Source: Ciborinia camelliae
Lineage: Eukaryota > Ascomycota > Leotiomycetes > Helotiales > Sclerotiniaceae
Direction: 5' to 3'
Length of the DNA stretch: 64,000 bases
NCBI GenBank assembly: GCA_025890175.1
Contig: JANPYM010000001.1
Location: 4,306,107-4,370,106, forward strand
Shown: positions 47,031-58,263 of the stretch, one piece after another
Numbering within the stretch: the first letter of the stretch is position 1
Layout of the letters: each line of letters opens with the position of its first letter
Notes under the pieces: model-generated
Database searches by the model: none
What the model was told of the DNA's origin: nothing
What the model saw: only the letters and a program-made list of their open reading frames with translations
Position numbers and translations under genes: made by a program

Positions 47031-48329
47031 ATGAATCCCACAGAAACATACAGAAACCACTATTCTGAGAATCAGAATAATGAGAGCGCCAGGATTTCTA
47101 GCCTTGACAGCTTTCCGCCTTTTATCAACCAGTAAGTTAGGTGCTCGATCTTCTTCCATAGAATAATACTGAAAATTCACAGGTTATATGCCACAGGGAA
47201 ATACTCGGATCTTATCATCAAATGTCAAGGCAAGAAATTCAAGCTTCATAGAGCAATTGTTTGTTCTCAATCAAAGCCACTTTCTGCGGCTATCGATCAT
47301 GGATTCAAGGTAATTCGATTACAATGCGACGTTGAGTGTTTTGTTTATGCTGACACAAAGGTTCAGGAAGCTACTACTGGCGAAATCAATCTCGAAGATG
47401 ACGAAGCAGAGATTGTGGGATATATGATCGACTTTATTTACAGTGGTTCCTACTCTATAATTGGACAGAAGAAGGACCCTGCTGTTTCAATATCGGGAGA
47501 AGGCGCAACATCTGACCAGTCAGACGGAATATTTCAGACTGGGGAATCAACTTCTGCAACAATCGACCAAAGAGCAGGTTATGTGTTCGACTTAAACACA
47601 CCATCTTCCGGTATGAGAAATTCAAATACTACTGCAAGAGCCTCTACCCCACAATCTGCAACGCCCATGCCTGCACGTAACCTTTTTGGATCCTTCTATA
47701 CACCCACCACTTCGGTAACAATAACCACTAGAGGGGACAGGACGTTTACAACTCCTACATTCTCGACTGCAACAGGACCTTCTTTTATCCCGGGGTCTCC
47801 TATTCCTATGCCTGCACCGGCTGCACCTACAATTAGAGTTACATCATCAACACCAAATATATTTCATCCAGCTTCGACTTATACTGCTTTTAGAAACACA
47901 ACTGGACCCGCCACAGAATCCAATATCTTTCGAAACCGACGGGCAGAGTTCATGAGAAATGCTGCTACCGCTCATCCGGCCAACGATGAGCTTCTTGCAG
48001 AGGGTTTGATCAAGCATGCAAAGGTCTACATCATTGCCGAGAAATACGATATCCAAGCACTAAAGGAACTTGCTCGTCAGAAATACTTATCTGGTTTGGT
48101 CAAATGCTGGGACACTTCTCATTTTGTAGAAAGTATTGAACTTATATTTGATGGTACTCCGGATATTTCTAAAGGCGATGGTCTCCGCAATACCGCTGTA
48201 GAGACCGCCAGCAAGCATATATTTCAACTTCTAGACAGGAAAGAGTTCGTCGAGTTGTGCCAGGACAGAGGCGATATTGCTACTACAATTCTTATAGCTC
48301 TATCGAAGAGACTATGCCATATGTCTTAA
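47031..48329 (+). CDS. BTB/POZ-domain protein with long Ser/Thr-rich insert
   Basis: Three exons, 47031-47131, 47183-47309 and 47367-48329, encode 396 residues; both introns (51 and 57 bp) have good GT-AG signals. The BTB domain is readable: YSDLIIKCQGKKFKLHRAIV, SQSKPLSAAIDHGFK, EATTGEINLEDDEAEIVGYM and IDFIYSGSYS (residues about 37-110). Between this and the following helical part (HAKVYIIAEKYDIQALKELA, about 285-305) lies an insert of ~165 residues rich in Ser, Thr, Pro and Ala, probably disordered. In the usual fungal family the two parts are joined by a short loop. C-terminal helices (SIELIFDGTPD, ICxxRGDIA-like DRGDIATTIL) match the decayed copies nearby. Role unknown; a protein-interaction adaptor is the family expectation. 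Confidence 0.85.
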
Positions 48330-48757
48330 TCATATTGTAGGCTAGGTGGAGTTTTGGATGGGCACCTGGGTCGAGCTTTTATAAATGACACAAATCTGTC
48401 CTTTGTTTATCAATGATAGTTATGATAGCTATAGTATTTATGATAGTTATGATAGCTATGATAGCTATGATATTTATGATAGTTATGATAGTTGCGAATG
48501 AATACCATGAGAATTGCAATTACGTATTTCTTTTCAGTGACAAAGCTGCTTCTATTTGAATTAATTAAAATCTGCCATGCCATCCATACATACCAACCAG
48601 TCTACAAGATTCCAGAAAATTAAACCGTGAAGCGAAAATAAAGATACAACATAGAGAGCAACACATACTTTCGGCCTACAACTCCATAGCTTCTTTGATG
48701 CACCCCAGAAAGAATAAGAGGCTTAAAGTAACCACCAATGCAATGATCTGAGTATAA
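48330..48757. repeat. Intergenic region with TATGATAG(C/T) minisatellite
   Basis: Bases 48412-48494 consist of about nine imperfect 9-bp units TATGATAGC/T. The rest is AT-moderate and non-coding. Confidence 0.8.
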
Positions 48758-49616
48758 ATGAAAGCTCTCCTACTAAACCAACAACACGATACTTCTTCTG
48801 TGTCAGCAGCTATGAATCCACACCAAGTAGCAGAGTATCAAGCCAGACTTCGGCAAGTCAATCCGTGCGATTTTTCCACTTTGACTAACTTCTTAAGACG
48901 TTACGAAAAAGGGGAATACCATGATATCGAATTGAGATGTAGCCACAAAACTCTCGTTGCACACAGTGCAATAATACTACCGCGTTCAGAGGTACTCTCA
49001 AACAAAGATGATCCAACATGGAGCGAGATTGAAGAGTTTCGAATGCAGTTTGACATGACAAATGAGGATCCACTCGTCGTAGAACGACTACGACGATGAC
49101 CCTGGCGGTACCTACTCTAACCAAAATATTGGTACCACCTCATTCACTACCCGCCCCCAAAGACTTCAATCACAGTACTCCTAACCTTGGCGACTCACGG
49201 TTATTTTTCAATACAAAGGTATACATCTTCGCCCATGAATACAAGATCGACATGCTGTATCACCTAGCTACAGAGAAGTTCGTCCACATTGCACATCTAC
49301 CCTCACCCCCCTTAATCAACTCTAGCACCGAAGTGCTAGACACGACACCATCTTTTATCCAAGACGTACACCTTTTTTGTGATAAAATGGCGGACCCCGT
49401 GGAAAGGAATGGCCACATGTTTTGGGGAATGATGAAAATGATAATGTTTATGAATTTTGTAATTTTGAAGAGTGTAAGATGAAGGAATACGGAGGCGGAG
49501 AGAACTTTCTGGGATCGGGAGGACTTTGTGAGGGGGGCATTAGAGGCCGGGTGGCATATGTATATGGGTGATCTCTTCATGAGAATCAAAGATATGGGGC
49601 TGCAGCTTGCTACCTA
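48758..49616 (+). pseudogene. Decayed BTB/POZ-domain gene
   Basis: An ATG at 48758 opens 113 codons containing FLRRYEKGEYHDIELRCSHK and LVAHSAIILPRSEV, the first half of a BTB domain. The frame ends at about 49099 within the DPLVVERL segment. The expected continuation (NDYDDDPGGTYSNQN) follows in another frame, and VYIFAHEYKIDMLYHLATEKF in a third place, so part of the helix between them is deleted or shifted. The C-terminal DREDFVRGALEAGWHMYMGDL segment is again in a different frame. This is most simply a dead paralog of the BTB genes at 36.7 and 47.0 kb. An intron-based rescue was considered but no good donor/acceptor pair was seen at the breaks. Confidence 0.55.
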
Positions 49617-50363
49617 GGAATAATGGTTGGAGATCCTAGGTCCTTGAATAGAGGGTAGTAGTCATCTGGCATAGGATTTCAACTTTGCCTTGGACTCTGG
49701 CCCGGTGTCCGACAATGCGGGCTGCTATCCAACAATTATCGGTTGTTAGTTCTTGAATCGCCTGGAAATATTAAAATGATTTTAACAAATTGGATTTATC
49801 TCCCCCAAAAGAAGAATTTAACTTAAATGCTTAAATACTTCTTGAACATTAAGATTTTCTCGCGTATGGAAAGTTTTTCGAATAGTAATATCTTAGATCT
49901 GGTCCAGGCTACTGAATACCCCGATTCGGGAAAGTTGGCTTTAACTTATTGCACCATATAAGTGTAGATGGCAGTAAGACCTCCAATCCCATGTTCTTCA
50001 CCAAGTGTAAATGATCCCTGAAACGCACCTGTCTTATGCCCTCAGATGATATATGACAGAATTTACTTGATCCCATCAGTCAATGGTTGTACAAATATCT
50101 ATATATGACTGTCTATTATTCGTAAATGCAACAAGCGCTTGCTTCAGGACATTTCACTTCACCAGCCCATTGAAGTATAATGCCCCATGTGTATCGCATT
50201 TGGTATCTAGTATGGATACTGATTTTCCATTCCAGATATTGGCAAAGGCTAAAGTGAAGGGGAAGAATACAGAGTCTTTGTGTTCTGAAAATATGACAAT
50301 AATGTACAAGTGCTATCTTGTTTTATGAAGTCAAAGCATGATATTTCACCACCTTTGCGCCGT
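49617..50363. other. Intergenic region
   Basis: Nothing recognised beyond the 3' flank of IMG1. Confidence 0.4.
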
Positions 50364-51077
50364 TTATTTCTTTGCCTTTCCCTTTCCCTTCCTGCTAGTC
50401 TGCCTCCTCTCACCCTCTGGTCTTCCCAACACACCCCTTGTTCTCTGGTATGCCAAGACAATGTTCTGCACACTACGCATATCATGCTTGGGCTTCCTCA
50501 TGTATGTCAATCTTGCTCTTCTAGCCCTCTTCGCCTTTCTCTGTACTACCTCGATACCCTCCACGTTCGGACTATATATCTTATACCACATCTCGACTCC
50601 CACCCTCGTCAATTCATTTCTCAGTAAGATACCCGTCTCCACGCCTCGTCGTCGGATATTGATGCATACTCCGGCGAATGGATCACCAGTCTTAAGACGT
50701 ACGAGAAGAATATCGCCAACTCTGGCTGCTTCTGGGTTTGTTTTAGAGAATAGGTTGGTGCGAGCACCGGTGGGATCGAGGACGGCTATTTGTTCAGCGT
50801 GAATGTCTTTTATGGGCTCTTTGTAATGCTGGGCCGGTGATGGAGGTGGAGGGTAGGTTTTGATTTTTCGGACAGCTATTCAAGGTATCAGTATACAAAG
50901 ATACTCAAGTGGAGATTCAATGGAGGACCGACCTTGAGTCTGGAGAGGAGTCTGGGACGCTGGCTTCGAATGATGATATGTGCTCAATGACCTTGAGATA
51001 ATCTTCTGTTGTCTCGATTGCCGTAATAAGGATTTCCAACAGCTCAATGGCCGCAATGTGGGTGTCATGGTTGCCAT
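50364..51077 (-). CDS. IMG1: Mitochondrial large-subunit ribosomal protein bL19m
   Basis: Component of the mitochondrial 54S ribosomal subunit at the subunit interface. Two exons, 51077-50933 and 50875-50364, give 218 residues. The first exon is a mitochondrial presequence rich in Arg, Ser and Gln (SLLRQSRQQKIISRSLSTYH). The second holds the L19 domain: DILLVRLKTGDPFAGVCINI, RRRGVETGILLRNEL, and VEMWYKIYSPNVEGIEVVQR followed by KRARRARLTYMRKPKHDMRSV, the family signature. A basic C-terminal extension ends KGKGKAKK. The intron donor is unusual (GTCGGT) but is the only one preserving frame; the acceptor is AATAG. Head-to-head with the gene at 51284. Confidence 0.93.
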
Positions 51078-51283
51078 GGTTGTTGAGGTCTAGATTTTGT
51101 ATTGAAGTGAGGTTCAATGCGACCAATCTGAAAAATTCTGCCACTTTTGGGTCACCGCCCACCTCCAAAATAATAATTCAATTTGAACCCCCTCAAAGTC
51201 ATGATGATAACAAACCAACTCCCCCCTCCCAATTGTGGCCATATCCCCTTGCAAAGCTACCTGAATTTACCCGTGAGGAAATT
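51078..51283. promoter_or_regulatory. Short bidirectional promoter, IMG1 / 408-aa protein
   Basis: Only 206 bp separate the two divergent start codons. Open frames in this interval on either strand have no ATG of their own. Confidence 0.55.
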
Positions 51284-52563
51284 ATGAGTGGAAAGGGTAT
51301 TTTCAGGGCCATTCGCGGCGGCGAATGCTTGTTCAAACGAGCATCATTAAATTCCTCCAGACAAGAGCGATCCTTCTCGAGTTCTCCATTATGTCAAAGA
51401 TTTGGTATGTTACTGCAAGAATATTACATTATGTTTTATATGTTGACTTGAAAATAGGCCAAGTTCCACCTTTCTCTCAAACTTCCTCTCCTGAGCTTGA
51501 CGCCTTGCTGTCGCAATACCGAAAGAAACTCTTCCTACCGTCACACCTCTCAGAGTACGACCAGGAGCTAGTATATGGCAGAAGACACGCTGCATCCCTT
51601 TTGGCCGACCCGGTCAAGGTTCAGATTGGCGGGGAGGAATTTGTCTTAGAGCATATAAACCGTTTAACAGACGTACCACACCACATCAAAGGATTTAAAC
51701 AAATTCTGAACCTCATGGTGGAAAAAAAGGACTGGGATAATCTGCCATCTTTACTTGAGGGGCATCGTGATTGCAAGCGGACCCTATCCATACCTTTACT
51801 CTGCCAGACAATTCGAAGAGCCGGTTTGGTAGGACGAATGGATTCCGTTATCGCGTCTGCAAGAAGAGTTCGGACTACAGGATTATGTTTACAAGATGAA
51901 GAAATTGTCATGCAGATTATGTATTGGATTTATTATAAGGCACAGATCAGTGGATTTGAAGAGAAAGAAACGAAACAGGCTCTCGCATGGGCAGAAACCG
52001 TGGTAGATTTGCTTGAGGATCCAAGCCATGCCGATCACCAGGGATATGTGATTTCGAAGGATGCGAATGATGTTAGCGCTCTTCCGGAAGTCATCGGCAT
52101 ATTACTACAACTAGCTGCAGTTCGTGCTGTGAAACATACGAATGGGCAAGATGTAGATGGGAAGGTCGCAACTTATACTACACGACTGCTCGGGTCGCGA
52201 TATGACTTGAGCACTGCGTTGCTCAATATGAAGAGGCCTGAGACACGACTGTATTCAAAGTATGACATCAATTTGGAAATAGCCAGTCGAACCAGAAGTG
52301 ATGGCTCAAAATATTCTCCAGAAGACATCGAGAAAAAGACTCTCTGGGCCAAGAACTGCTGGCTTGTAGCTGCAGCACCGGTGCTGCATGGGATGAAAAC
52401 AGCACTGAAGGTTTTCAGCCCGGGAACGAAAGCGTCATTGGGGCTGAAGGCGGGCATACCTCCATTAGAAAACCGAGTCAACAGGTACATGTCCGAATTG
52501 AAGGGAAATACTGCCGACACTCTGGGCGTTAGAACGTATATCAATTTATTCGGCTCAGAATGA
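51284..52563 (+). CDS. Unrecognised, probably mitochondrial fungal protein
   Basis: Two exons, 51284-51404 and 51458-52563, with a 53-bp GTATGT...AATAG intron, encode 408 residues. The ATG at 51284 starts a Lys/Arg/Ser-rich, acid-poor leader (FRAIRGGECLFKRASLNSSR) compatible with mitochondrial import. The body is helical and partly repetitive in feel: ELDALLSQYRKKLFLPSHL, HIKGFKQILNLMVEKKDWDN, SIPLLCQTIRRAGLVGRMDS, EEIVMQIMYWIYYKAQISGF. This loosely recalls alpha-solenoid (PPR-like) organelle RNA proteins, but I cannot assign a family. A sharing of promoter with bL19m is consistent with a mitochondrial gene-expression role; this is inference only. Its stop is 58 bp from the stop of the convergent cysteine synthase gene. 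Confidence 0.85.
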
Positions 52564-52621
52564 GTCACATGTTTCTATTAACGATCGGACGAAAACTTTT
52601 GTATTTGTACTTGTAAAACAA

Positions 52622-53811
52622 TTAAGGAAGCACAATATACTTCTCTAAATGTTTCGGGATTGCCCCCAAGAGTTTCTTCTCCGATAACCACTTCTTGGAA
52701 AACAATCGGTCTGCATATCTGTATGCGCCATCGCACAGAACTGTCACTACAGTGTGCCCCTTGCCGAGCTTTTCGGCTAGCTCCTTTGCGGCAGCAACAT
52801 TCAAACATGAGCTAGCTCCGAGGTACAACCCCTCCTCATCCAAACAGCGGTAGACCATCTCGATACTCTTCTCGTCACTAATGTGCATTGAGCCGTCTAA
52901 TAAATCAATGTCTGGTTTTAAGTTGTCTGTCACTCTGCCTTGTCCAATTCCCTCTGTGATGCTGGAACCAGTTCTATCCACCAGTTTTCCACCGGACTGA
53001 ATGTATGAATGTAAAACACTTCCTGGGGGATCCGCAAGGTAACATTTGACTCTCCCATCAGACTTTGTCTTCAAGTATCGAGTGATTCCAGCCAAGGTGC
53101 CTGCTGTTCCTGTGGCACACGTGAAGGCATCCACTTTCCCATTAGTCTGATTCCATATCTCTGGACCTGTAGTCTCAATATGGGCTCGTCGATTCGCAAT
53201 GTTATCGAATTGATTTGTCCAAACCGCATTCTCCAGTCTATCCGCGTGTCGTTTCGCTTGATGATTGTAATTTTGTGGATTGTCGAAAGCCACGGCTGGC
53301 ACTGGATACACTTCGGCACCCAATAACCTCAGAAGGTCGATTTTCCCTTGAGATTGTGTATTTGGCATGTAGATGACGAGCTTGTAACCTTTAGACCTGC
53401 AAACATGTGCAAGACCAATTCCTGTATTTCCAGCGGTTCCTTCGACTACAGTTCCTCCAGGCTTCAATAAACCTCTCTCCTCGGCATCCTTAACAACATA
53501 CAGAGCTGCTCGGTCCTTGATTGACCCTCCAGGGTTCATAAACTCGGCCTTTCCCAATACTTCACAACCAGTTGCATCAGAGATATGGTTCAGTCGAATT
53601 AATGGAGTATTTCCAATTGCTAAAATTCCTTAGTTAATTCCTCATGCGCCACGGAGAACAGAGATTCAAACAAACCTCCAGTTAAACCCTTTACCACGCC
53701 CTGAGCTTTGGAAACCCCAATGCCATATTGATTTGGGGCTTCCATTTGAGCAACATTTTCTGCAGCTCGTACAGCTGTAGTCGCAAAGCGTCGAACACCA
53801 AGTCTGAACAT
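52622..53811 (-). CDS. Mitochondrial cysteine synthase-like PLP enzyme
   Basis: Fold-type II PLP enzyme of the O-acetylserine sulfhydrylase family, closest in layout to yeast Mcy1. Two exons, 53811-53676 and 53619-52622, give 377 residues. Residues 1-25 ([20 protein letters not shown]) form a mitochondrial presequence. Seen: [13 protein letters not shown], the PLP-lysine motif [11 protein letters not shown], the substrate loop [12 protein letters not shown], and the phosphate-binding segment as [16 protein letters not shown] where classical enzymes have a Gly-rich GTGGT. C-terminal [11 protein letters not shown] and [15 protein letters not shown] match the family. The intron donor is GTTTGT. 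The true substrate is uncertain; several fungal members are not the main cysteine producers. Divergent from condensin. Confidence 0.93.
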
Positions 53812-54223
53812 ATTTAAGATACCTAGTTTATAATGACAATTCTACTAAACTTTTTGTATTTCCTGAGAGTCTTTATCCTCTTCTGTCATTCTGTCACACT
53901 GACGCGATGTCGCCATCGTTACCTTGTCCCGCAGTGCGGGTCTTATCACTTATCGCAAATCGGGTCATGACTAAGCAAGGGTAGGAAAGTAAACAATGAA
54001 TGAATGTCAACAAACATTTCAAACATCGTGTGAGAAATGAAAAAGACTTCGACTTTCTTGCCCGTTTATGAAGCCTTGGACAAACCCCATACGACTCTCA
54101 CTATAGCCCTCGACAAACATCACGGTCGCTCATTTCACCTACAACGAATTTACGATACCTAAACGAAACAATTTACGAGAAAAAAGGAATTTTTTATATC
54201 ACATCTGAACCACAGAAAGCAAG
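53812..54223. promoter_or_regulatory. Divergent promoter, cysteine synthase / condensin
   Basis: 412 bp between divergent starts. The palindromic-looking CCGCAGTGCGGG lies near 53931-53941. No coding sequence is seen. Confidence 0.45.
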
Positions 54224-57200
54224 ATGCCAGGCAAAGTCTCCAGCAGGAGTTCGAGGACATCCGGCTCAGGGTCTCGCAAGTCATCCACGGCGGAACCAAG
54301 TAGTCGTAGATCTGCTACTTCCAGGGTGTCGGCACCATATGTTGAAATTCCAGAAGAGACACCAGACAACGAGTTGCGAACGCAAATATCAACCATATTC
54401 CGTGATTCGCAAAGAAATATCGCATCGCACAGAAAATTAGTTGTCAATTTGCGCAAGATACAAGAGGCGTGCTGCTATGAACCTACTAGCAAGAAGAATA
54501 AGACTGGCGCGGAGGATTTTGACGAGGAGGAATTTACATACGAGTTCACAAGATGTGTCCTGAGAGTCATGCCCATTAAGAAAAGCGAAAGTGTTGGAGA
54601 GAAGGCGATTCGGTTCATTGGGTTATTCTTGCGACACGCAAATGATAAGGACAACGAATTAACGCCAGCAAATGAAGAGGAGGATGGAGTTTTGGTCGAG
54701 ACGCCCAGTACGAGACTCACGAGTCACCTCATGTCAACTATATTACCACTTTTGACGGCAAAAGAAAAGTTCGTACGATTCAGATCTACGCAGCTAGTTT
54801 CACACATCATAAACTCCCTCGATTCAATTGATGACGATCTCTTTCAAAAACTCCGACACGGACTCCTGCGCAGAATTCACGATAAAGAGGCGATGGTGAG
54901 AGTGCAAGCTGTCTTGGGTCTAGGCAGATTAGCTGGAAACGAAGCCGAAGGGAATGCGGATGAAAGCGACGATGAATCATCGGGGGGGTTGCTTGTAAAG
55001 CTATTAGCGGTTTTGCAGAATGATCCTAGTGCCGACGTTCGAAGGTCTCTTTTGATCAATCTGCCAATATTACCCAATACACTTCCATATTTGTTAGAAA
55101 GAGCTAGAGATCAAGACCCCGCAACTCGGCGGGCGCTCTATTCTCGACTTTTACCAGCACTCGGGGATTTCCGACATTTGTCGCTATCGATGCGCGAAAA
55201 GTTACTACGATGGGGACTTCGAGATCGAGACGAGAATGTTCGGAAGGCAGCAGGCAGACTTTTCCGAGAACGTTGGATTGAGGATTGTATGGCATCAGCC
55301 GCAGCCGAGACTGCGGAAGGCGAGGCTGTCGAAGAAAACAAGCCAAACATGGAAGCTCTATTAGAGCTTCTTGAAAGAATCGACGTTGTGAATTCTGGAG
55401 TTGAAAATGGGGTTGCGCTAGAAGCGATGAAAGGCTTTTGGGAGGGACGACCCAATTTCCGAGATGCTGTTACATTCGACGATTACTTCTGGGACACCTT
55501 GTCAGCCGAAGCTGTGTTCATGGCAAGAAGTTTCAATGACTTCTGCCGGAACGATGGAAATAGCAAATACGAGGCTTTAATCGAGGAGAAAATGCCCGAG
55601 GTTACAAAACTTGCCTTCTACCTGCAGAGGTATACTGCTGTCCTGGTGGAGGCTTTGAAGAGGAATGAGACACAGGAGATCACAGAGGATGTGGCGGAAG
55701 AAGAAGACACGGTGGAGCAAGAATTTATTGTCGAACAGCTACTTCACATTGCTCGAAGTTTAGATTATTCAGATGAAGTTGGACGACGAAAAATGTTCAC
55801 ACTTCTGAGACAACACTTGGCGATTCCTAATCTTCCAGAGGAAGTCACTAAATTAACTGTGGAAGTCCTTAGGGGAATTTGTGCTGCGACTCCTGCTGGT
55901 GAAAAGGAGTTCTGCAGTGTTGTTCTGGAAGCTGTTGCCGATGTTCACGATACGGTCACAGATGAACAAGATTTCGAGGATGCGGAGAGCTTCCATTCTG
56001 CAAGGTCCGACATTAGTGACGATGACAAACCCACCAGAAGTGGCAAGAAAAAGCCTCCAATGACTGAAGAGGAAGAGCAAGAAAAGGCGGTCCACGAGAT
56101 TATGATCAACATGAAATGCTTGCACATCGTGCAATGTATGCTTGAAAATGTGGAAGGAAGTCTCAAGGAGAATGCGGATCTTGTAGCCATGCTCAACAAC
56201 CTTGTTGTACCAGCGGTGCGCAGTCATGAAGCACCTGTCCGAGAACGTGGTCTCATATGTATTGGCCTTTGCTCACTTCTTGACAAGTCTTTGGCCGAGG
56301 AAAATTTGGCTCTTTTCATACATTTCTTCAGCAAAGGCCACTCGGCTCTTCAAATTACTGCCCTGCAGATCTTGACTGATATGCTTAATCAGCATGGCGC
56401 TCAACTCCTGGAATCAAATCCTACAATTTTGACAAAGGTCTACTTAAAGGCTTTGAAGTCTGGAGCCAAAGACCCTGAGGTTCAGGCAGCAGCTACCGTC
56501 GCTGTTGCCAAACTTCTGCTGGGACGTGTAATTACGGATGCCTCATCTGCAATCGATGACCTCTTGAGGACCTTGGTCGTCCTTTACTTTGATCCCAGCA
56601 CAGCTCACAACCAAGGTGTTCGCCAGACGCTGACCTATTTTTTGCCAGTTTACTGTTACAGCAGAGCAGAAAATCAAGATCGAATGCGTGGTGTGGCTCT
56701 GGATGCCATGCACAAACTCTTCGAAACGCAAGATGACGATGAGGATGCCGAGGCTGAAATGGTTGGCCTGGGGACGATCGGTGCGCATTTGGTAGATTGG
56801 ACCGATCCTAGAAAATGCTATGTTCCTGGAAACCAACTTACGTTGTCTGATGATGCGGCCAAAAGGGCAGTAAATGGGGATGTCCATCTTGACTTTGCTA
56901 TGGATATTTTGGAAAGATTGAATTCTTCTATGAGACGTAGGTTAAATCCTTTGATTCTGGTGCCATTGAAACTAAACTAATGCCTAAAATAGTGGAAGAA
57001 AAGAAAATCCTCACGCCTCTCCTCGGCAAACTTCATATCTCGCCTGCCTCATCTGAGGATAAACTTCGCGCCACATATGAGGAGATCAGCGAGGCCGTCG
57101 AGAACAAAAAATTGGGACTTGATGCTACTGGTAGAAATGCCCTGCTTAAGATACATGTTACCCTTGGCAAGATTGTAAATGCTCTCGCAGAAAAAGATGC

Positions 57201-57561
57201 GAGAGAAGAAAGTGTATTGAGAGGAGGAAGTGTGATGAGAGAAAGTGTAAGGAGCGAGAGTGTCCCGCTTGGTGCTAATCTAGGAAGCAATGGGAGCAGA
57301 GCTGGAAGTATCGGTGTGCAAAAGACTAGAGGTCCAGAGGTGATAATGGAGAAACCAATTAAAGTGGAAAGGATAGAGGAGGATGCAAAAGAAAATGTAG
57401 AAGAAGGTGATGAAGATGAAAGCGAGGGAACAATTGTTGCTGAACCAGAGGAAACAATTATTGCCCCTGATGAGGAGGAATCGTTGTTGGAGCAACAATT
57501 ACAGGATAGTCTAGTGGAGAGTCTCCTGGATGATGATGGGGATATAGAGATGGGTATGTAG
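54224..57561 (+). CDS. YCG1: Condensin complex subunit 3 (CAP-G/Ycg1)
   Basis: HEAT-repeat subunit of condensin, which binds DNA with the kleisin Brn1 and is needed for mitotic chromosome compaction; nuclear. Two exons, 54224-56936 and 56993-57561, give 1,093 residues. The 56-bp intron (GTAGGT donor, ACTAAAC branch, AATAG acceptor) joins two frames that otherwise look like separate genes. Seen: a Ser/Arg-rich N-terminus, the family segment FRDSQRNIASHRKLVVNLRK, multiple HEAT units (KEAMVRVQAVLGLGRLAG, DPSADVRRSLLINLPI, DQDPATRRALYSRLLP, DRDENVRKAAGRLFRERW), a helical middle and the Cnd3-type C-terminal domain (APVRERGLICIGLCSLLD). The tail after about residue 980 is acidic and probably disordered. 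Length agrees with yeast Ycg1 (1,035) and CAP-G. Confidence 0.95.
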
Positions 57562-58263
57562 TGCAGGTCTTGGTGCATATGAGTAATGGTTGGGATACTG
57601 TGATTGGCGTCTGGTTGGGGTTAGTGAGTTGATTAACGAATCTATGAATTTAATGTCCTTATCATTATGACAATTAACCCGAATGATTTCGGTGCATCGA
57701 AATATTGTTTGTGGATCATGTTGAGTGTTTGTATTGGAGAATTATTAAAATTTACTTGATGCTTGGATTCAATCATCCGGTAGGGGAAGGGGTTGTGAGC
57801 GCACTTTCCATACCTATTGAAAGTTTCGCCGACAGTAAATCGTTGAAATGATATATTCCCGCTCCCGGTGAGCTCTTCACAAGGTTTGTCTACTGGCTCC
57901 CGGTGAGCTTAAATGTTTATAGTCCCCGGTGAGCCTTTTTATGCTCGAAGAATGTTCTCCCGGTGACTGACTACTGCTCCCCGAAAACGAACGATGATGA
58001 AAGACGTCTGAATACCTATTGAATCGTATCTACTTAGTCTATCCGCATAAAACTATATCGATGAATTATCTTGAAATTGTCCTCCTTGCCTATTGTCTAC
58101 AGAATATATACATTCTCATTTTCCTCAAAAAAATGTCCGGTAAGATTACAAAAGCCAGTTTCTTCCATATGTAATCTAGAAGTTCTACGCATTTGCCCAC
58201 CTGTTTAATAATGCTTTTGCGCAATCCCATCATTTCCATGATTCAAAAAAAAGGGTATGAAAT
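57562..58263. other. Intergenic region with CCGGTGA array
   Basis: Three-prime flanks of the condensin and thioesterase genes, which converge here. It carries CCGGTGA cluster 2 at 57861-57990. Confidence 0.5.
57861..57990 (+). repeat. CCGGTGA-core motif cluster 2
   Basis: Four same-strand copies of GCTCCCGGTGAGCT-like sequence have cores at 57865, 57900, 57926 and 57960, spaced 35, 26 and 34 bp. A degenerate fifth (GCTCCCCGAAAA) is at about 57976. The best-matched flank is GCTCCCGGTGAGCT, itself nearly palindromic. Confidence 0.65.

Noticed and set aside
48412..48494. Regular short repeats resembling a CRISPR-like array
   Set aside because: 9-bp units without spacers in a eukaryotic genome; a minisatellite.
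50310..50802. Plus-strand frames of 105 and 154 codons
   Set aside because: Antisense to the well-supported bL19m exon; hydrophobic look is the complement of its basic codons.
50917..51168. 83-codon minus-strand frame with plausible helical composition
   Set aside because: Overlaps bL19m exon 1 in another frame, starts at TTG and has no upstream exon; the presequence frame fits the family.
56980..57561. Separate 193-codon gene after condensin
   Set aside because: A good intron (56937-56992) fuses it in frame to the condensin C-terminus, giving the expected family length.
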